Counted from the first letter of the stretch, positions 8,990-17,249 are shown. The stretch: DNA of 64,000 nt from an uncultured Clostridia bacterium (GCA_949286725.1 CASECZ010000002.1:186001-250000), one strand, 5' to 3'. Numbers and translations: made by a program. Notes: generated by a model not told the origin, from the sequence alone.

Positions 8990-9034
8990 AAGATAAAAGT
9001 AAAGTGCGCTTTGCTCACGCAAAACGCACTTTAC
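8990..9034 (-). terminator. Terminator of the sigma/anti-sigma operon
   Basis: 10-bp stem GTAAAGTGCG / CGCACTTTAC (8999-9008 with 9025-9034) with a 16-base loop, followed by TTTTAT on the minus strand. Confidence 0.65.
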
Positions 9035-9082
9035 CATAAGAGAAAGAGGGTATAAAGTAGGATATATGTCACTAGTCTGTGG

Positions 9083-10348
9083 TCAGTCGTACAACTCTTC
9101 GAGGAAATCCTTTTTCCAGTCGTTCATTTTTTCGGAGAGTTCGTTGAAGAATTTGTCGGCTTCTTCTTCGTAAATTTCCACGATTTCGTCCAGCATGTCT
9201 CCGAAATGGTCGCACAGCTCGTCGATGTCGTCCCACCATTCTTTCGCCATATCGAGCAGCACGGACAGGTCGAGGAAGGGCAGGTAAGAATAATCGTAGG
9301 TCAGTATCTTGCCTATGGTGTCGATGTCCTGCGCGCTCAGCCTTCCGTCGCGGGCTTCGAGGAATTCGATTACGCGTTCCATACTCTCGATGAAATGTTT
9401 GCATTCTTCACGCATAGCTTGCAGTTTGTTGACCGTGCCGCCTATTACGGAGTTGTTGTTGTAAGACTCTTCGAGCGCGCTTTCCGTGGCGGTGATTTTG
9501 TCTGCGTCGTAGCCTGCAATAAGTTTGCACAGGTCGGCAACCGAAAGTTGCACGCACTTACCGTAACTCATACCCGAACGCTCGCTTGCCAGCGTTGCCA
9601 TTATGCTTTTGCCGGGGGAAACGTTGTTTTTGTTCTGTCCGTATCTGTGCTGATAGCGGTTCTGTTGCGCAGACGAATTGATGGAATTCTGACAGCTTCC
9701 GTTGTGCAGGCAGTCACCCGTGCAGTTCGGGTTGGTGCAGTTCTCGCTGTGTACGCCCGTACCCCATCCGTTACGCCCGAACATATTGCCGAGCGAGGTC
9801 AGTATGGAGCTGATGACAGACGCTTCCTTCGAACCGTTGGTGTTGGCGGCTATCACTTCCATAGAACCTGCGTCCGTGGTGTCCAGAAAACCGAGCGCGG
9901 CGCATTCCGCAACGATTTCGTCCACGACCTGCGTCAGCGGTTTTCCGACGAGATTCATTCCGTAGAGCACGACCACTGCGTCCGTGTTCAGTGCCGTGAC
10001 TTCGGTGACGACGTCGTTTTCGTCCGCTTCTATGCCGAATGCGGGATTGATTTTTATGCTGACGTACGTGCCCGATACGGGTACGGGGCTTTGAGCCAGC
10101 ATAAAGTAGCACACAAGTCCGACCGCAAGACACGCAATCAACAGACAGGCAACGAGGACGGTCGCTTTTTTGCGCATACCGACGCGAGAGGAGACGTTAT
10201 TGCCCGCGCTTTCGGCGACGACAACGGGTTCGGCGACTTCCGCAAACACGCGGTCGCCGTAAAGCTCGTTGCGAATGCTTTCTTTGACCTTGGAGTCGGG
10301 CAACATACGCTCGGCGGCTTTTTTAATTCTCCTTTCGATATTTTTCAT
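9083..10348 (-). CDS. RsgI-like membrane anti-sigma factor
   Basis: 421 residues from the second in-frame ATG (GTGAGG just upstream), overlapping the sigma gene by 26 bases. A charged cytoplasmic N-terminus of about 60 residues is followed by one membrane segment (about 61-83, LVACLLIACLAVGLVCYFML). Next comes a segment YVSIKINPAFGI with a following region that resembles the RsgI middle domain. The external part has a cysteine cluster (CTNPNCTGDCLHNGSC) and a long helical C-terminus. The overlap with the sigma gene and the single membrane pass fit a sensor that holds the sigma factor at the membrane. The signal is unknown; RsgI homologues sense polysaccharides or stress. Confidence 0.75.
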   Translation of the reverse strand: MKNIERRIKKAAERMLPDSKVKESIRNELYGDRVFAEVAEPVVVAESAGNNVSSRVGMRKKATVLVACLLIACLAVGLVCYFMLAQSPVPVSGTYVSIKINPAFGIEADENDVVTEVTALNTDAVVVLYGMNLVGKPLTQVVDEIVAECAALGFLDTTDAGSMEVIAANTNGSKEASVISSILTSLGNMFGRNGWGTGVHSENCTNPNCTGDCLHNGSCQNSINSSAQQNRYQHRYGQNKNNVSPGKSIMATLASERSGMSYGKCVQLSVADLCKLIAGYDADKITATESALEESYNNNSVIGGTVNKLQAMREECKHFIESMERVIEFLEARDGRLSAQDIDTIGKILTYDYSYLPFLDLSVLLDMAKEWWDDIDELCDHFGDMLDEIVEIYEEEADKFFNELSEKMNDWKKDFLEELYD

Positions 10349-10874
10349 TTTCCTCACCATTCAAAATCCGTTTCAGTTTATCCAGCGCCGACGAGTAACG
10401 GTACGATACCGTCGATATCGGCATATCCAGCATTTTCGAGACTTCCCGTCGTCGGTAGCCCGCCACCGCGCACATGACGACAATCTGGAATTCGTCGGGG
10501 GAGAGCACTCGCTCCGCAGTTTCGATGAGCCCTATCGTCTCATCGTCGGGCATCGACGTCGAACCGAACGCGTCGCCCTCCGCCTGAAAGTCCGTCACAC
10601 GCTCCCGTTTGCCGCGGTTGTAACTGTTCAGGGCTTGCCGCTTGGCTATCGTCGTCAGCCACGCCAGCAGGTTGTTGCTCGCATACGTATCAAGGTGCTT
10701 GAGCGCGGTGATGTACGTGTCGTGCACGATGTCCTCGGCGGTCTCCTTGTTGCGGACGATATTGTGTACGACGAAGAATACCACCTTGTAGGTGTTGTCG
10801 TATATGTAATCGAACGCACTCGCGTCGCCCGCCTGCAACCGCTCCACCGCTTTTTCAAGCGACTCCTTAATCAT
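10323..10874 (-). CDS. ECF-type RNA polymerase sigma factor
   Basis: 183 residues. Region 2 spans about 20-80 (FDYIYDNTYKVVFFVVHNIV, ETAEDIVHDTYITAL) and region 4 about 120-172 (LSPDEFQIVVM, RRREVSKMLDMPISTVSYRY, a helix-turn-helix for the -35 element). There is no region 3, as in ECF factors. It is the first gene of an operon with the anti-sigma factor and is preceded by the same promoter as the two lipoprotein genes, so autoregulation is likely. An AGGAG site precedes the ATG. Confidence 0.9.
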   Translation of the reverse strand: MIKESLEKAVERLQAGDASAFDYIYDNTYKVVFFVVHNIVRNKETAEDIVHDTYITALKHLDTYASNNLLAWLTTIAKRQALNSYNRGKRERVTDFQAEGDAFGSTSMPDDETIGLIETAERVLSPDEFQIVVMCAVAGYRRREVSKMLDMPISTVSYRYSSALDKLKRILNGEENEKYRKEN

Positions 10875-10892
10875 AAGCTCTCCTGACTATAC

Positions 10893-10918
10893 AACAATCG
10901 AATCCGCTTTTTTGCCAA
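10893..10918 (-). promoter_or_regulatory. ECF-type promoter, copy C (autoregulatory)
   Basis: Minus strand TTGGCAAAA (10910-10918), 10 bases, GATTGTT (10893-10899), then GTATAG. It lies 18 bases before the sigma factor start. Confidence 0.8.
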
Positions 10919-10995
10919 CAAAAAAACGTAAAATTCCTATAAATAATATAAAAATTCGCATTTGATGTCAATCAAACCCCCTCCTCGATATCCGC

Positions 10996-11024
10996 TTGAC
11001 AAAAATCCCGCCCGCGCCTACAAT
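10996..11024 (+). promoter_or_regulatory. SigA-type promoter of tRNA-Arg
   Basis: TTGACA (10996-11001), 17 bases, TACAAT (11019-11024), about 80 bases before the mature tRNA 5' end. Confidence 0.8.
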
Positions 11025-11106
11025 AAAACGGCACGGAAAAGCGGCAGACCGCACCCGTCCGTCGCCCGCGAAACCGCAGTCGATGCGCCCTTTTCCCGAC
11101 ACATAC

Positions 11107-11183
11107 GTTTCCGTAGCTCAGTAGGATAGAGCGTCCGCCTCCTAAGCGGAAGGCCGTGGGTTCGACTCCCGCCGGGAACGCCA
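11107..11183 (+). tRNA. tRNA-Arg (anticodon CCT)
   Basis: Full cloverleaf: acceptor GTTTCCG / CGGGAAC with one G-U pair, D-arm AGCTCAGTAGGATAGAGC, anticodon stem TCCGC / GCGGA enclosing the loop CTCCTAA (anticodon CCT, reads AGG), T-loop GGTTCGACTCC, discriminator G and encoded CCA at 11181-11183. Its 3' 21 bases and the terminator behind it recur at 11332-11424. Confidence 0.95.
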
Positions 11184-11255
11184 GCAAAACCCACTCGTCA
11201 TCGAGTGGGTTTTTCATAACTCCGCGGCGGTCGTCTTTCCCTGAGGCTGACGCGA
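11163..11255 (+). repeat. Direct repeat copy 1: tRNA-Arg 3' end plus terminator
   Basis: 93 bases, identical to 11332-11424 except for one T/G change after the terminator stem. It includes the last 21 bases of the tRNA, the terminator and about 40 bases beyond. Confidence 0.9.
11187..11213 (+). terminator. Terminator of tRNA-Arg
   Basis: 11-bp stem AAACCCACTCG / CGAGTGGGTTT with a 4-base loop and a T5 run. A second copy lies at 11356-11381 in the duplication. Confidence 0.85.
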
Positions 11256-11331
11256 CGGCGGCAAGCGTGGCAGAGCGCGCGCAACAAATTGCCGCCTTTA
11301 CGCTATTCCGTCCTCGCTTTGCTCGTCCTTA

Positions 11332-11424
11332 CGACTCCCGCCGGGAACGCCAGCAAAACCCACTCGTCATCGAGTGGGTTTTGCATAACTCCGCGGCGGT
11401 CGTCTTTCCCTGAGGCTGACGCGA
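11332..11424 (+). repeat. Direct repeat copy 2: orphan tRNA-Arg 3' end plus terminator
   Basis: Second copy of the 93-bp unit, starting 169 bases after the first, without the 5' part of the tRNA. It fits a tandem duplication or a leftover attachment site; the 76 bases between copies hold no gene. From 11425 to the nrdG end at 11649 I see no gene or RNA. Confidence 0.9.
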
Positions 11425-11648
11425 TTGGCGCAATTTTTTGCGAATGTGCTTGCGACGGCCATTGTGTTATTGCCGATATTGAAATGCAATAAATTCGATT
11501 TTATAATAAAACAAATCCGCTCGCGCAGATTTGTTAACACACAGCGTGTATTGCCGAAATAATCGGAGGTTTGAAAAATCTTATTTGAACTAACGGTGTA
11601 ATCGAAAAGGCGTTGGCGGCAAGCGGGAAGTCTGGCAGGGCGGGGAGG

Positions 11649-12338
11649 TCAGAAGCCGCGGAGGGAGACGGAGATGACTTTTTTCGCGGCGATTTCTTTG
11701 AAGCGTTGCGCCGTTTCGTAGTCGGGGGCGTGGAAGCCGTGCTCGAAGCAGGTGTCCGCGTCCTTGTATTTTTGTATGAAATAGCGTTTTGCGCCCGTTA
11801 TCGTTTCGGCGATGTCGGCGATGTCGTCCTCGGTGTGGAATTCGCGTATCACGGTGGTGCGGAATTCGTAGTCGGGGGCTTCGCGCATTATGAGATTTAT
11901 GCTGTCGTGCACGGCGTTCCAGTTTACATCGACGCCTGCCGTAAGGGAATATTTGGCGCGGCTGTTCTTGACGTCCATAGCGACGTAGTCCAGCAAGTTT
12001 TCCTTGAAGAGGTCTTTCAACACTTCGGGGCGCAGACCGTTGGTGTCCAGTTTTACCGCGCGCCCCGTGGCTTTGACTTTACGGATGAAATCGGCAAGGT
12101 CCTTTTGCAGGGTGGGTTCCCCGCCCGACACCACGACGGCGTCGATGAGCGACTTGCGCTTGTTCAGAAAATCGAAGATTTCGCTTTCCTCGACGAGGTA
12201 GTCCTTGTCGTTGCACAGCACCAGTTCGGCGTTGTGGCAGAAAGGGCAGCGCATGTTGCAACCCGCGGTAAAAACCACGGTCGCTATCTTTTCGTTGTAG
12301 TCCACAAGGGACACGTTTTCCGTTCCGCAGATGAACAT
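11649..12338 (-). CDS. nrdG: Anaerobic ribonucleoside-triphosphate reductase activating enzyme (radical SAM)
   Basis: 229 residues from MFICGTENVS; GAGAGG lies 7 bases before this ATG, favouring it over an upstream in-frame one. C27, C31 and C34 (C-x3-C-x2-C, CNMRCPFC) bind the [4Fe-4S] cluster that splits S-adenosylmethionine. VVSGGEPTLQ is the GGE-type SAM-binding loop. The enzyme installs the glycyl radical on NrdD. It lies downstream of trxB and nrdD on the same strand. Its length fits the longer, pyruvate-formate-lyase-activase-like NrdG subgroup. Confidence 0.88.
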   Translation of the reverse strand: MFICGTENVSLVDYNEKIATVVFTAGCNMRCPFCHNAELVLCNDKDYLVEESEIFDFLNKRKSLIDAVVVSGGEPTLQKDLADFIRKVKATGRAVKLDTNGLRPEVLKDLFKENLLDYVAMDVKNSRAKYSLTAGVDVNWNAVHDSINLIMREAPDYEFRTTVIREFHTEDDIADIAETITGAKRYFIQKYKDADTCFEHGFHAPDYETAQRFKEIAAKKVISVSLRGF

Positions 12339-12390
12339 AGCTTTGCCTCTCGGTTTCGGTTTCCCGCACAACGCGGGGTTTTGCGGTGCA

Positions 12391-12417
12391 AAAACCGAGG
12401 ATAAACCTCGGCTTTTG
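12391..12417. terminator. Hairpin between trxB and nrdG
   Basis: Stem CCGAGG / CCTCGG (12395-12411) flanked by A/T runs on both sides. It could cause partial termination of trxB transcripts before nrdG. Confidence 0.5.
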
Positions 12418-12447
12418 TGAGTTACGGTTTACGGTTTTGCCACGGGG

Positions 12448-13365
12448 TCAGCCTATCGCGTCGACGTACTGGCAGGCGGCAAGCGCGGCGACGGAACCGT
12501 CCGCAGACGCCGTGACCAGTTGACGCACGGCTTTGGTGCGGCAGTCGCCCGCCACGAATATGCCGGGGCAGGACGTAAGGCAGTTTTCACCCGCCACGAT
12601 GTAGCCGTTGCGGTCCAGTTCGACTACGTCGCGGAAGGCTTCGTTGTCGGCGACCTGTCCTATGCAGATGAACGCCGCTTTGCAGTCGAGGTGGAACGTT
12701 TCGCCGCTTACCGTGTGCTCGAAGTCCAGTCCCGTGACCTCGTCCTCTCCGCAGAAGGCTTTGAGGTTGATATTGTGGTATATCTTCACGTTTTCTTTCT
12801 GCTTTTCGAGTACTCTGTCCACGAGGGCTTTGTCGGCAAAGAATTTGTCGAACAGGGTGCAAACGTGCACGGTTTTGCAGTAACCCGCAAGCAGCAGTAC
12901 GTATTGCAGGGCGGTGTTGGCGTCGCCTATGACGGCGACGTCCTCGTCCTTGTAGAACGCGCCGTCGCAAAGGGCACAGTAACTGACGCCGTTGCCCACG
13001 AGTTCCTGTTCGCGCGGGACGCCGATTTCGCGGTGTTTTACGCCCGACGCTATGATGACGGAAAGGCATTCGTGCTCGCCGTAGTCGGTTACGACCTTGA
13101 AGCCGAGCGCGGTTTTTTCAATGCGTTCCGCCTTTTCGAGTTCGACCTGCGCGCCCCACTCGACAATCTGCTCGTACAGTTTGTCCATAAGTTCGCTGCC
13201 TGCCGCCTGCTGGACGGTGGGGAAGTTCTCGACGCGCGGCGAAAACGCGATTTGCCCGCCGAAATTTTCTGATTCGAGCACGAGCACGCTTTTGCCGTAG
13301 CGGAGACAGTTGAGGGCTGCGGTCATACCCGCGGGGCCTGCGCCTATAATTACGATATCAACCAT
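12448..13365 (-). CDS. TrxB-like flavoprotein disulfide reductase without NADPH motifs
   Basis: 305 residues. GAGPAG (8-13) binds FAD, and C130-A-L-C133 is the redox pair in the place of the TrxB CxxC. The NADPH-binding loop, normally GGGxxA, reads GDANTA (147-152), and the HRRxxxR segment that binds the NADPH 2'-phosphate reads TLFDKFF (170-176). Loss of both is characteristic of ferredoxin-dependent flavin thioredoxin reductases described in clostridia. I therefore expect reduced ferredoxin, not NADPH, as donor. It sits between nrdD and nrdG, and could reduce the redoxin tail of NrdD or a thioredoxin. Start ATG follows GGGAG. Confidence 0.85.
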   Translation of the reverse strand: MVDIVIIGAGPAGMTAALNCLRYGKSVLVLESENFGGQIAFSPRVENFPTVQQAAGSELMDKLYEQIVEWGAQVELEKAERIEKTALGFKVVTDYGEHECLSVIIASGVKHREIGVPREQELVGNGVSYCALCDGAFYKDEDVAVIGDANTALQYVLLLAGYCKTVHVCTLFDKFFADKALVDRVLEKQKENVKIYHNINLKAFCGEDEVTGLDFEHTVSGETFHLDCKAAFICIGQVADNEAFRDVVELDRNGYIVAGENCLTSCPGIFVAGDCRTKAVRQLVTASADGSVAALAACQYVDAIG

Positions 13366-13380
13366 ATTTTCTCCCGAAAA

Positions 13381-13410
13381 ACGGGGTATGCGTCGGCATA
13401 CCCCGTTTCA
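13381..13410 (-). terminator. Terminator of nrdD
   Basis: 10-bp perfect stem ACGGGGTATG / CATACCCCGT, loop of 6, followed by TTTTC on the minus strand. It lies between nrdD and trxB, so trxB and nrdG need read-through or their own promoter. Confidence 0.8.
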
Positions 13411-13424
13411 AAAGTTCCGTTAAG

Positions 13425-15821
13425 TTACGCCTTTGCGGCTGCCGTTGTCTCGATGAACTTCTTGATTTTGCTCGCGTTGTCGTACACGTCGTAGCCGTTG
13501 CCGTTGGGGACGAGCAGCGTGGGTGCTTTCTTGACGCCGTAGCCGACGGTTACGTCCTTGTCGTCCTCTGCGTCAACCACGGTGTAGGCGATACCCGCCT
13601 TGTCGAGCATGGCTTTTGCCATCTTGCAGTTGGGGCAGGTTTTGGTGGTGAAAATCACGAAGCCGTCTATGCCTTTCGCTGCGTGCGCGGGTTTGACTTC
13701 GAACGCGTCCTTGTCGCACACGGGTTTCTTTTTGAGTTTGGAGTTTGCGATGTCGTACGTCTTTCTCTCTCTGAACTCTTCCAGTTTGCCGTCGTTCCAG
13801 TTCTGGACGGGACGGTAGTAACCGGTTATACGGCTGTACACTTCGGCTTTCTTGCCGCAGATGGGGCAGGTATACTGCTCGCCTTCGAGATAGCCGTGGT
13901 CCGCACAGATGGAGTAAGTCGGCGACAGCGTGTAGTAAGGCAGTTTGTAGTTTTCGGCAATCTTCTTGACGAGGTTTGCCGCCGCCTGCCAGCTTTCAAG
14001 TTTCTGACCGAGGAAGGCGTGGAAGACGGTGCCCGAAGTGTAGAGGGTTTGCAGTTCGTCCTGAATGTCGAGGGCATCGAAGATGTCGGACGTGTAGTCG
14101 ACGGGCAGGTGAGAGCTGTTGGTGTAGTAGGGCGTTGCGTTTTCGCCTTTGCCCATGGACGCCGTGATGATGTTGGGGTACTTCTCTTTGTCGTGCTTGG
14201 CGAGTCTGTAAGAAGTGGACTCCGCGGGCGTGGCTTCGAGGTTGTAAAGGTCACCGTACTCTTCCTGATAATCGGACAGTTTGTTGCGCATGAAGTTGAG
14301 CGTCTTCTTGGTGAATTCCTGCGCTTCCTTGTGCGTGAGATCCTTGCCAATCCATCTGGCGTTGAGGCAGGCTTCGTTCATACCGACAAGACCGATGGTG
14401 GAGAAGTGGTTGCTGAACGTGCCCAGATAACGCTTTGTGTAGGGGTAGAGCCCTTCTTCCATCAGTTTGGTGATGACGTTGCGCTTGATTTTCAGGCTGC
14501 GCGCCGAGATGTTCATAAGGCGTTCCAGATTCTGGAAGAATTCGCCTTCCGTCCTCGCCTCGTAAGCGATTCTGGGCATATTGATGGTCACGACGCCGAC
14601 GGAACCCGTGGATTCGCCGCTGCCGAAGAAGCCGCCCGCTTTCTTGCGGAGTTCTCTGAGGTCGAGGCGCAGACGGCAGCACATACTTCTGACGTCGCTG
14701 GGTTCCATATCGCTGTTGATGTAGTTGCTGAAATAGGGCGTGCCGTACTTCGCCGTCATCTCGAACAGCAGACGGTTGTTTTCCGTCTCGGACCAGTCGA
14801 AGTCGGAAGTGATGGAGTAGGTCGGAATGGGATACTGGAAGCCTCTGCCGTTGGCGTCGCCTTCTATCATTATCTCGATAAACGCCTTGTTGACCATCGC
14901 CATTTCCTTGACGCAGTCCTTGTACTTGAAGTTCATTTCCTTGCCGCCTACGATTGCGGGGAGTTCGGCAAGGTCGTTGGGGACGACCCAGTCCAGCGTG
15001 ATGTTGGTGAACGGCGCCTGCGTGCCCCAGCGGGAAGGAGTGTTCACGCCGTAGATGAAGGATTGCAGGCACTGCTTGACCTCTTTGTAAGAGAGGTTGT
15101 CAACCTTGACGAAAGGCGCAAGGTAGGTGTCGAAAGAGGAGAACGCCTGCGCGCCTGCCCATTCGTTCTGCATAATGCCGAGGAAGTTGACCATCTGGTT
15201 GCACAGCGTGGAAAGGTGCGATGCGGGGGAGGAGGTGATTTTGCCGGGGATACCGCCGAGACCTTCCACTATGAGTTGTTTGAGCGACCAGCCCGCGCAG
15301 TAACCGGTGAGCATGCTGAGGTCGTGAATGTGGATTTCCGCGTTGCGGTGCGCGTTGCCGATTTCCTCGTCGTAGATTTCGGACAGCCAGTAGTTGGCGG
15401 TGATTGCGCCGGAGTTGCTCAGAATAAGACCGCCGACGGAGTAGGTGACAGTGGAGTTTTCCTTGACGCGCCAGTCGTTTATTTTGAGGTAGTTGTTGAC
15501 GGTGTTCTTGTAGTCGAGCATCGTGGAACCGACGTTCCTCAATTTCTCGTGCTGTTTTCTGTACAGGATGTACGCCTTGGAAACTTCGACGTAACTCGCC
15601 TGAATGAGCACGACTTCGACGGAGTCCTGAATGTCCTCGACGGTGATTGTGTCGCCCTGAAGCTTGCTGTTGAAGTCCGCAGTGACGCGCAACGCCAACA
15701 TATCGATTATGTCGTCGTTGTAGTTCTTACCGACCGCGGCAAAAGCCTTTTCGATGGCAACCTTGATTTTGTTGAGATTGAACGGCACTATGCTGCCGTC
15801 TCTTTTTTTCACATTGAGCAT
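13425..15821 (-). CDS. nrdD: Class III ribonucleoside-triphosphate reductase with C-terminal glutaredoxin-like domain
   Basis: 798 residues. An ATP-cone at about 1-95 (MLNVKKRDGSIVPFNLNKIK) is the allosteric site. The 10-stranded catalytic barrel follows. Near 640-665 a zinc site (CADH...CPICG) precedes SRITGYYRP, the glycyl-radical loop (R-x-x-G-Y). After about residue 715 a redoxin domain of about 80 residues is fused: GFVIFTTKTCPNCKMAKAML with a CPNC pair and a cis-proline segment KKAPTLLV. NrdD makes dNTPs anaerobically. Formate is the reductant in E. coli, while other subgroups use thioredoxin or glutaredoxin; the fused redoxin indicates the latter. A consensus promoter and NrdR box lie upstream. 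Confidence 0.95.
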   Translation of the reverse strand: MLNVKKRDGSIVPFNLNKIKVAIEKAFAAVGKNYNDDIIDMLALRVTADFNSKLQGDTITVEDIQDSVEVVLIQASYVEVSKAYILYRKQHEKLRNVGSTMLDYKNTVNNYLKINDWRVKENSTVTYSVGGLILSNSGAITANYWLSEIYDEEIGNAHRNAEIHIHDLSMLTGYCAGWSLKQLIVEGLGGIPGKITSSPASHLSTLCNQMVNFLGIMQNEWAGAQAFSSFDTYLAPFVKVDNLSYKEVKQCLQSFIYGVNTPSRWGTQAPFTNITLDWVVPNDLAELPAIVGGKEMNFKYKDCVKEMAMVNKAFIEIMIEGDANGRGFQYPIPTYSITSDFDWSETENNRLLFEMTAKYGTPYFSNYINSDMEPSDVRSMCCRLRLDLRELRKKAGGFFGSGESTGSVGVVTINMPRIAYEARTEGEFFQNLERLMNISARSLKIKRNVITKLMEEGLYPYTKRYLGTFSNHFSTIGLVGMNEACLNARWIGKDLTHKEAQEFTKKTLNFMRNKLSDYQEEYGDLYNLEATPAESTSYRLAKHDKEKYPNIITASMGKGENATPYYTNSSHLPVDYTSDIFDALDIQDELQTLYTSGTVFHAFLGQKLESWQAAANLVKKIAENYKLPYYTLSPTYSICADHGYLEGEQYTCPICGKKAEVYSRITGYYRPVQNWNDGKLEEFRERKTYDIANSKLKKKPVCDKDAFEVKPAHAAKGIDGFVIFTTKTCPNCKMAKAMLDKAGIAYTVVDAEDDKDVTVGYGVKKAPTLLVPNGNGYDVYDNASKIKKFIETTAAAKA

Positions 15822-15855
15822 TGTGAAAACCTCCCCTTGGATAATTTGCCTTTAC

Positions 15856-15884
15856 ATTATATAGGCGGTCTGTATGTCTGTCAA
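15856..15884 (-). promoter_or_regulatory. SigA-type promoter of nrdD
   Basis: Minus strand TTGACA (15879-15884), exactly 17 bases, TATAAT (15856-15861): a full consensus match. Confidence 0.88.
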
Positions 15885-15922
15885 GGCAAAAACGGAATAT
15901 TTTGATTATTATTTTTTGTCCG

Positions 15923-15940
15923 ACCACCATATATTGTGGT
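15923..15940 (-). promoter_or_regulatory. NrdR box upstream of nrdD
   Basis: The 18-base near-palindrome ACCACCATATATTGTGGT fits the NrdR box pattern (ACAC-A/T-ATATAT-A/T-GTGT). It lies about 40 bases upstream of the -35. NrdR represses nrd genes when dATP is high. A second box, often present, is not obvious. Confidence 0.75.
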
Positions 15941-16164
15941 TATGTCGAAAAGTGCCGTTTTATGCGATTTTGCGCGAAACACCTGTTTACACCCTCGAAA
16001 ACGGCGTTGAAACGCACTCTCCCGCAGGTATGTGCGTGCGATGCGTGCGTCGTGTGCGTGGGCGTGCGAACATAATAATAAATCCTTTTCGTCCGCCGCG
16101 CTTTCCGTTTGCGAAACGTGTTCGGTTTTCGGACGTCGCCTGCAAGGGTAAAACTTGTCCGAAA
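15941..16164. other. Intergenic stretch without recognised feature
   Basis: Between the NrdR box and the galE terminator (15822-16219 has no gene). Short ORFs on either strand lack Shine-Dalgarno sites and resemble nothing I know. Confidence 0.6.
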
Positions 16165-16190
16165 GAAAAACCCCGCGCTCGGCGGGGTGT
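16165..16190 (-). terminator. Terminator of galE
   Basis: Stem CCCCGC / GCGGGG with 5-base loop, followed by TTTTTC on the minus strand. Confidence 0.75.
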
Positions 16191-16219
16191 GACTTCGGGG
16201 TCGCGTTATGCGGGGCGTG

Positions 16220-17233
16220 TCAGTCGGTGTATCCGTCGGGATTGTTCTTTTGCCAACGCCAGCTGTCGCGGCACATATCGTCCAGCCCGTATTTGCATTC
16301 GAACCCCATTTCCGCCTTGGCAAGCGATGGGTCGGCGTAACACTCGGCGACGTCGCCGCTGCGGCGCGGTGCGATGACGTACGGGATTTTCTTTCCCGTC
16401 GCCTTTTCGAACGCGCGCACGATTTCCAGCACGCTGTAACCTTTGCCCGTGCCGAGGTTGTAGGTCAGAAGCCCGTGCGAGGTTTCAAGCTTTTTCACGG
16501 CGAGGGAGTGCGCGTGCGCAAGGTCGACGACGTGTATGTAATCTCTCACGCCCGTGCCGTCGCGGGTGGGGTAGTCGTTGCCGAACACGCTGAGCTTTTC
16601 CAGTTTGCCGACGGCAACCTGCGTGATGTATGGCACCAGATTGTTGGGAATGCCGTTGGGGTCTTCGCCTATTCTGCCGCTCTTGTGCGCGCCTATCGGG
16701 TTGAAATAGCGAAGCAAAGCGACGTTCATCGTGGCGTCGGCGGCGCATACGTCGCGCAGTATGTCCTCAATCATAAGTTTGGTTCTGCCGTACGGGTTTG
16801 TCACCGAAAGGGGGAAGTTCTCTTTTATCGGCACGGTTTCGGGCTGTCCGTACACAGTTGCGGAGGACGAGAATACGAAATTCTTTACGCCGTTTTCCTT
16901 CATCACCTGCAACACGTTCAGGGTGTTTATCAGGTTGTTGCGGAAATAGTCGAGCGGCTTTTGCACGGACTCGCCCACGGCTTTCAGCCCCGCGAAATGT
17001 ATGACGGCGGTGAATTTTTCTTTCGCGAAAACTTCGCGCACCTTTTCTATGTCGCAAAGGTCGTAAGGATAAAAGGGTATGTCCCTGCCGCAAAGTTCGC
17101 GCACGCGTTTCACCGCTTCGGGTTTGCTGTTGCAAAGATTGTCGACGATGACGGGGTCGTAGCCGTTTTCCACCAGGTCGACGACGGTATGAGAGCCGAT
17201 ATATCCCGCTCCGCCCGTTACGAGAATACTCAT
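16220..17233 (-). CDS. galE: UDP-glucose 4-epimerase
   Basis: 337 residues from [20 protein letters not shown]; this ATG follows CGGAGG, while the frame is open well into the upstream gene. GGAGYIGSH is the NAD+-binding Rossmann motif, [10 protein letters not shown] carries the YxxxK catalytic pair, and SSSATVYG the catalytic serine/threonine region. It interconverts UDP-glucose and UDP-galactose (possibly the N-acetyl forms). It is 16 bases downstream of a NahK-like kinase gene, a pairing seen in pathways that use galactose released from host glycans. Confidence 0.94.
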   Translation of the reverse strand: MSILVTGGAGYIGSHTVVDLVENGYDPVIVDNLCNSKPEAVKRVRELCGRDIPFYPYDLCDIEKVREVFAKEKFTAVIHFAGLKAVGESVQKPLDYFRNNLINTLNVLQVMKENGVKNFVFSSSATVYGQPETVPIKENFPLSVTNPYGRTKLMIEDILRDVCAADATMNVALLRYFNPIGAHKSGRIGEDPNGIPNNLVPYITQVAVGKLEKLSVFGNDYPTRDGTGVRDYIHVVDLAHAHSLAVKKLETSHGLLTYNLGTGKGYSVLEIVRAFEKATGKKIPYVIAPRRSGDVAECYADPSLAKAEMGFECKYGLDDMCRDSWRWQKNNPDGYTD

Positions 17234-17249
17234 ATATGCCTCCGAATTC

